Source of the DNA: CAZJAT01 sp964544145
GTDB lineage: Bacteria > Hydrothermota > 32-111
NCBI GenBank assembly: GCA_964544145.1
Contig: CAZJAT010000004.1
Coordinates: 1-64,000, forward strand
Length of the DNA stretch: 64,000 nucleotides
Direction of reading: 5' to 3'
Positions 63,952 through 64,000 of this stretch are shown here, piece by piece (position 1 is the first letter of the stretch; each line of letters begins with the position of its first letter). Both the position numbers and the translations under genes were made by a program. Under the pieces are notes generated by a model, which had not been told where the DNA came from, ran no database searches, and saw nothing but the letters and a program-made list of their open reading frames with translations.

Positions 63952-63980
63952 ATTACTCCACTTTGTTCCATTTTTTACCA
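63948..63980 (-). promoter_or_regulatory. MraZ operator: four TGG repeats at 10-base spacing
   Basis: On the minus strand TGG occurs at exact ten-base intervals four times (63980, 63970, 63960 and 63950, reading downstream), as TGGTAAAAAA, TGGAACAAAG, TGGAGTAATA and TGGAGAGC. Known MraZ boxes are TGG-rich direct repeats at ten-base spacing, so the array fits an operator. It covers the ribosome binding site and the mraZ start codon. A possible -10, TAGAAT (63987-63982), lies just upstream; its -35 would be outside the window. Confidence 0.7.
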
Positions 63981-64000
63981 CATTCTACTAATTTTAACCC

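Noticed and set aside
1..64000. CRISPR arrays, tRNA or rRNA genes, insertion sequences, prophage
   Set aside because: No regularly spaced repeats, cloverleaf, transposase or phage proteins were recognised by reading; a dedicated search was not possible.

Overview
The window is AT-rich DNA (about one third G+C by eye) from a diderm bacterium. Evidence for an outer membrane is good: Omp85-like and PorV-like barrels, a lipoprotein, an O-antigen-type export locus, and secreted proteins with type IX secretion (T9SS)-style C-terminal sorting domains. A DNPR motif in MurE points to meso-diaminopimelate peptidoglycan. T9SS-type proteins, gingipain-family (C25) proteases and a threonine/acetate energy metabolism suggest an anaerobic, uncultured lineage of the Fibrobacteres-Chlorobi-Bacteroidetes (FCB) group or its candidate-phylum relatives, such as Cloacimonadota or WOR-3. 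The phylum cannot be fixed from this sequence. A run of 100 Ns at 9931-10030 shows that this is a scaffolded draft assembly.

Layout. 104-3910 (+): an acetyltransferase, then three secreted or outer-membrane proteins of unknown role, including a FecR-like protein and a probable beta-barrel. 3940-6135 (-): the threonine degradation pair tdh-kbl with its own promoter. 6311-8364 (+): a secreted unknown and an amidohydrolase. 8368-9878 (-): a saccharopine/lysine dehydrogenase-family enzyme and a small lipoprotein. After the gap, 10031-13455 (+): a truncated gene, an Eis-like acetyltransferase and a two-gene ABC exporter. 13538-23850 (+): a tightly overlapping five-gene operon with an M6-type metalloprotease, two small membrane proteins, a metallopeptidase/propeller/Omp85-barrel fusion and a C25 protease. 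23871-26404 (-): ATP-dependent PEP carboxykinase and a membrane protein. 26754-31505 (+): a phosphoryl-transfer and energy operon (cyclic-2,3-diphosphoglycerate synthetase-like GTPase, carbamate kinase, NDP kinase, hydroxyacyl-CoA dehydrogenase-like protein, acetate kinase). 31547-33207 (+): a DUF1858 protein, a small membrane protein and a glycosyltransferase. 33272-47759 (+): a secreted propeller protein, PorU-like sortase, PorV-like barrel, DNA polymerase III delta, a zinc-ribbon coiled-coil protein, then a polysaccharide locus (flippase, glycosyltransferases, polymerase). 47874-63951 (-): a nearly complete division and cell wall (dcw) cluster in the order mraZ, STAS gene, rsmH, ftsL, ftsI, murE, murF, mraY, murD, ftsW, murG, murC, murB, ftsQ, ftsA, ftsZ.

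How they fit together. Tdh and Kbl split threonine into glycine and acetyl-CoA; acetate kinase and carbamate kinase provide ATP by substrate-level phosphorylation, and PEP carboxykinase links C4 and C3 pools. The PorU/PorV-like pair would process and attach the CTD-bearing proteases to the surface, and the polysaccharide genes beside it could make the surface glycan. The dcw genes overlap by a few bases at most junctions and appear to form one long transcription unit controlled from a MraZ operator at the right edge.

The least ordinary items are: a STAS-domain gene without the usual phosphorylatable serine inside the dcw cluster; four TGG repeats at exact 10-base spacing across the mraZ start; two promoters placed so that the mRNA would begin at the start codon (leaderless); a terminator-like hairpin inside the gene after pckA; and a 100-base out-of-frame overlap where a barrel terminus also encodes a signal peptide. 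No RNA genes, CRISPR arrays, insertion sequences or phage genes were recognised.
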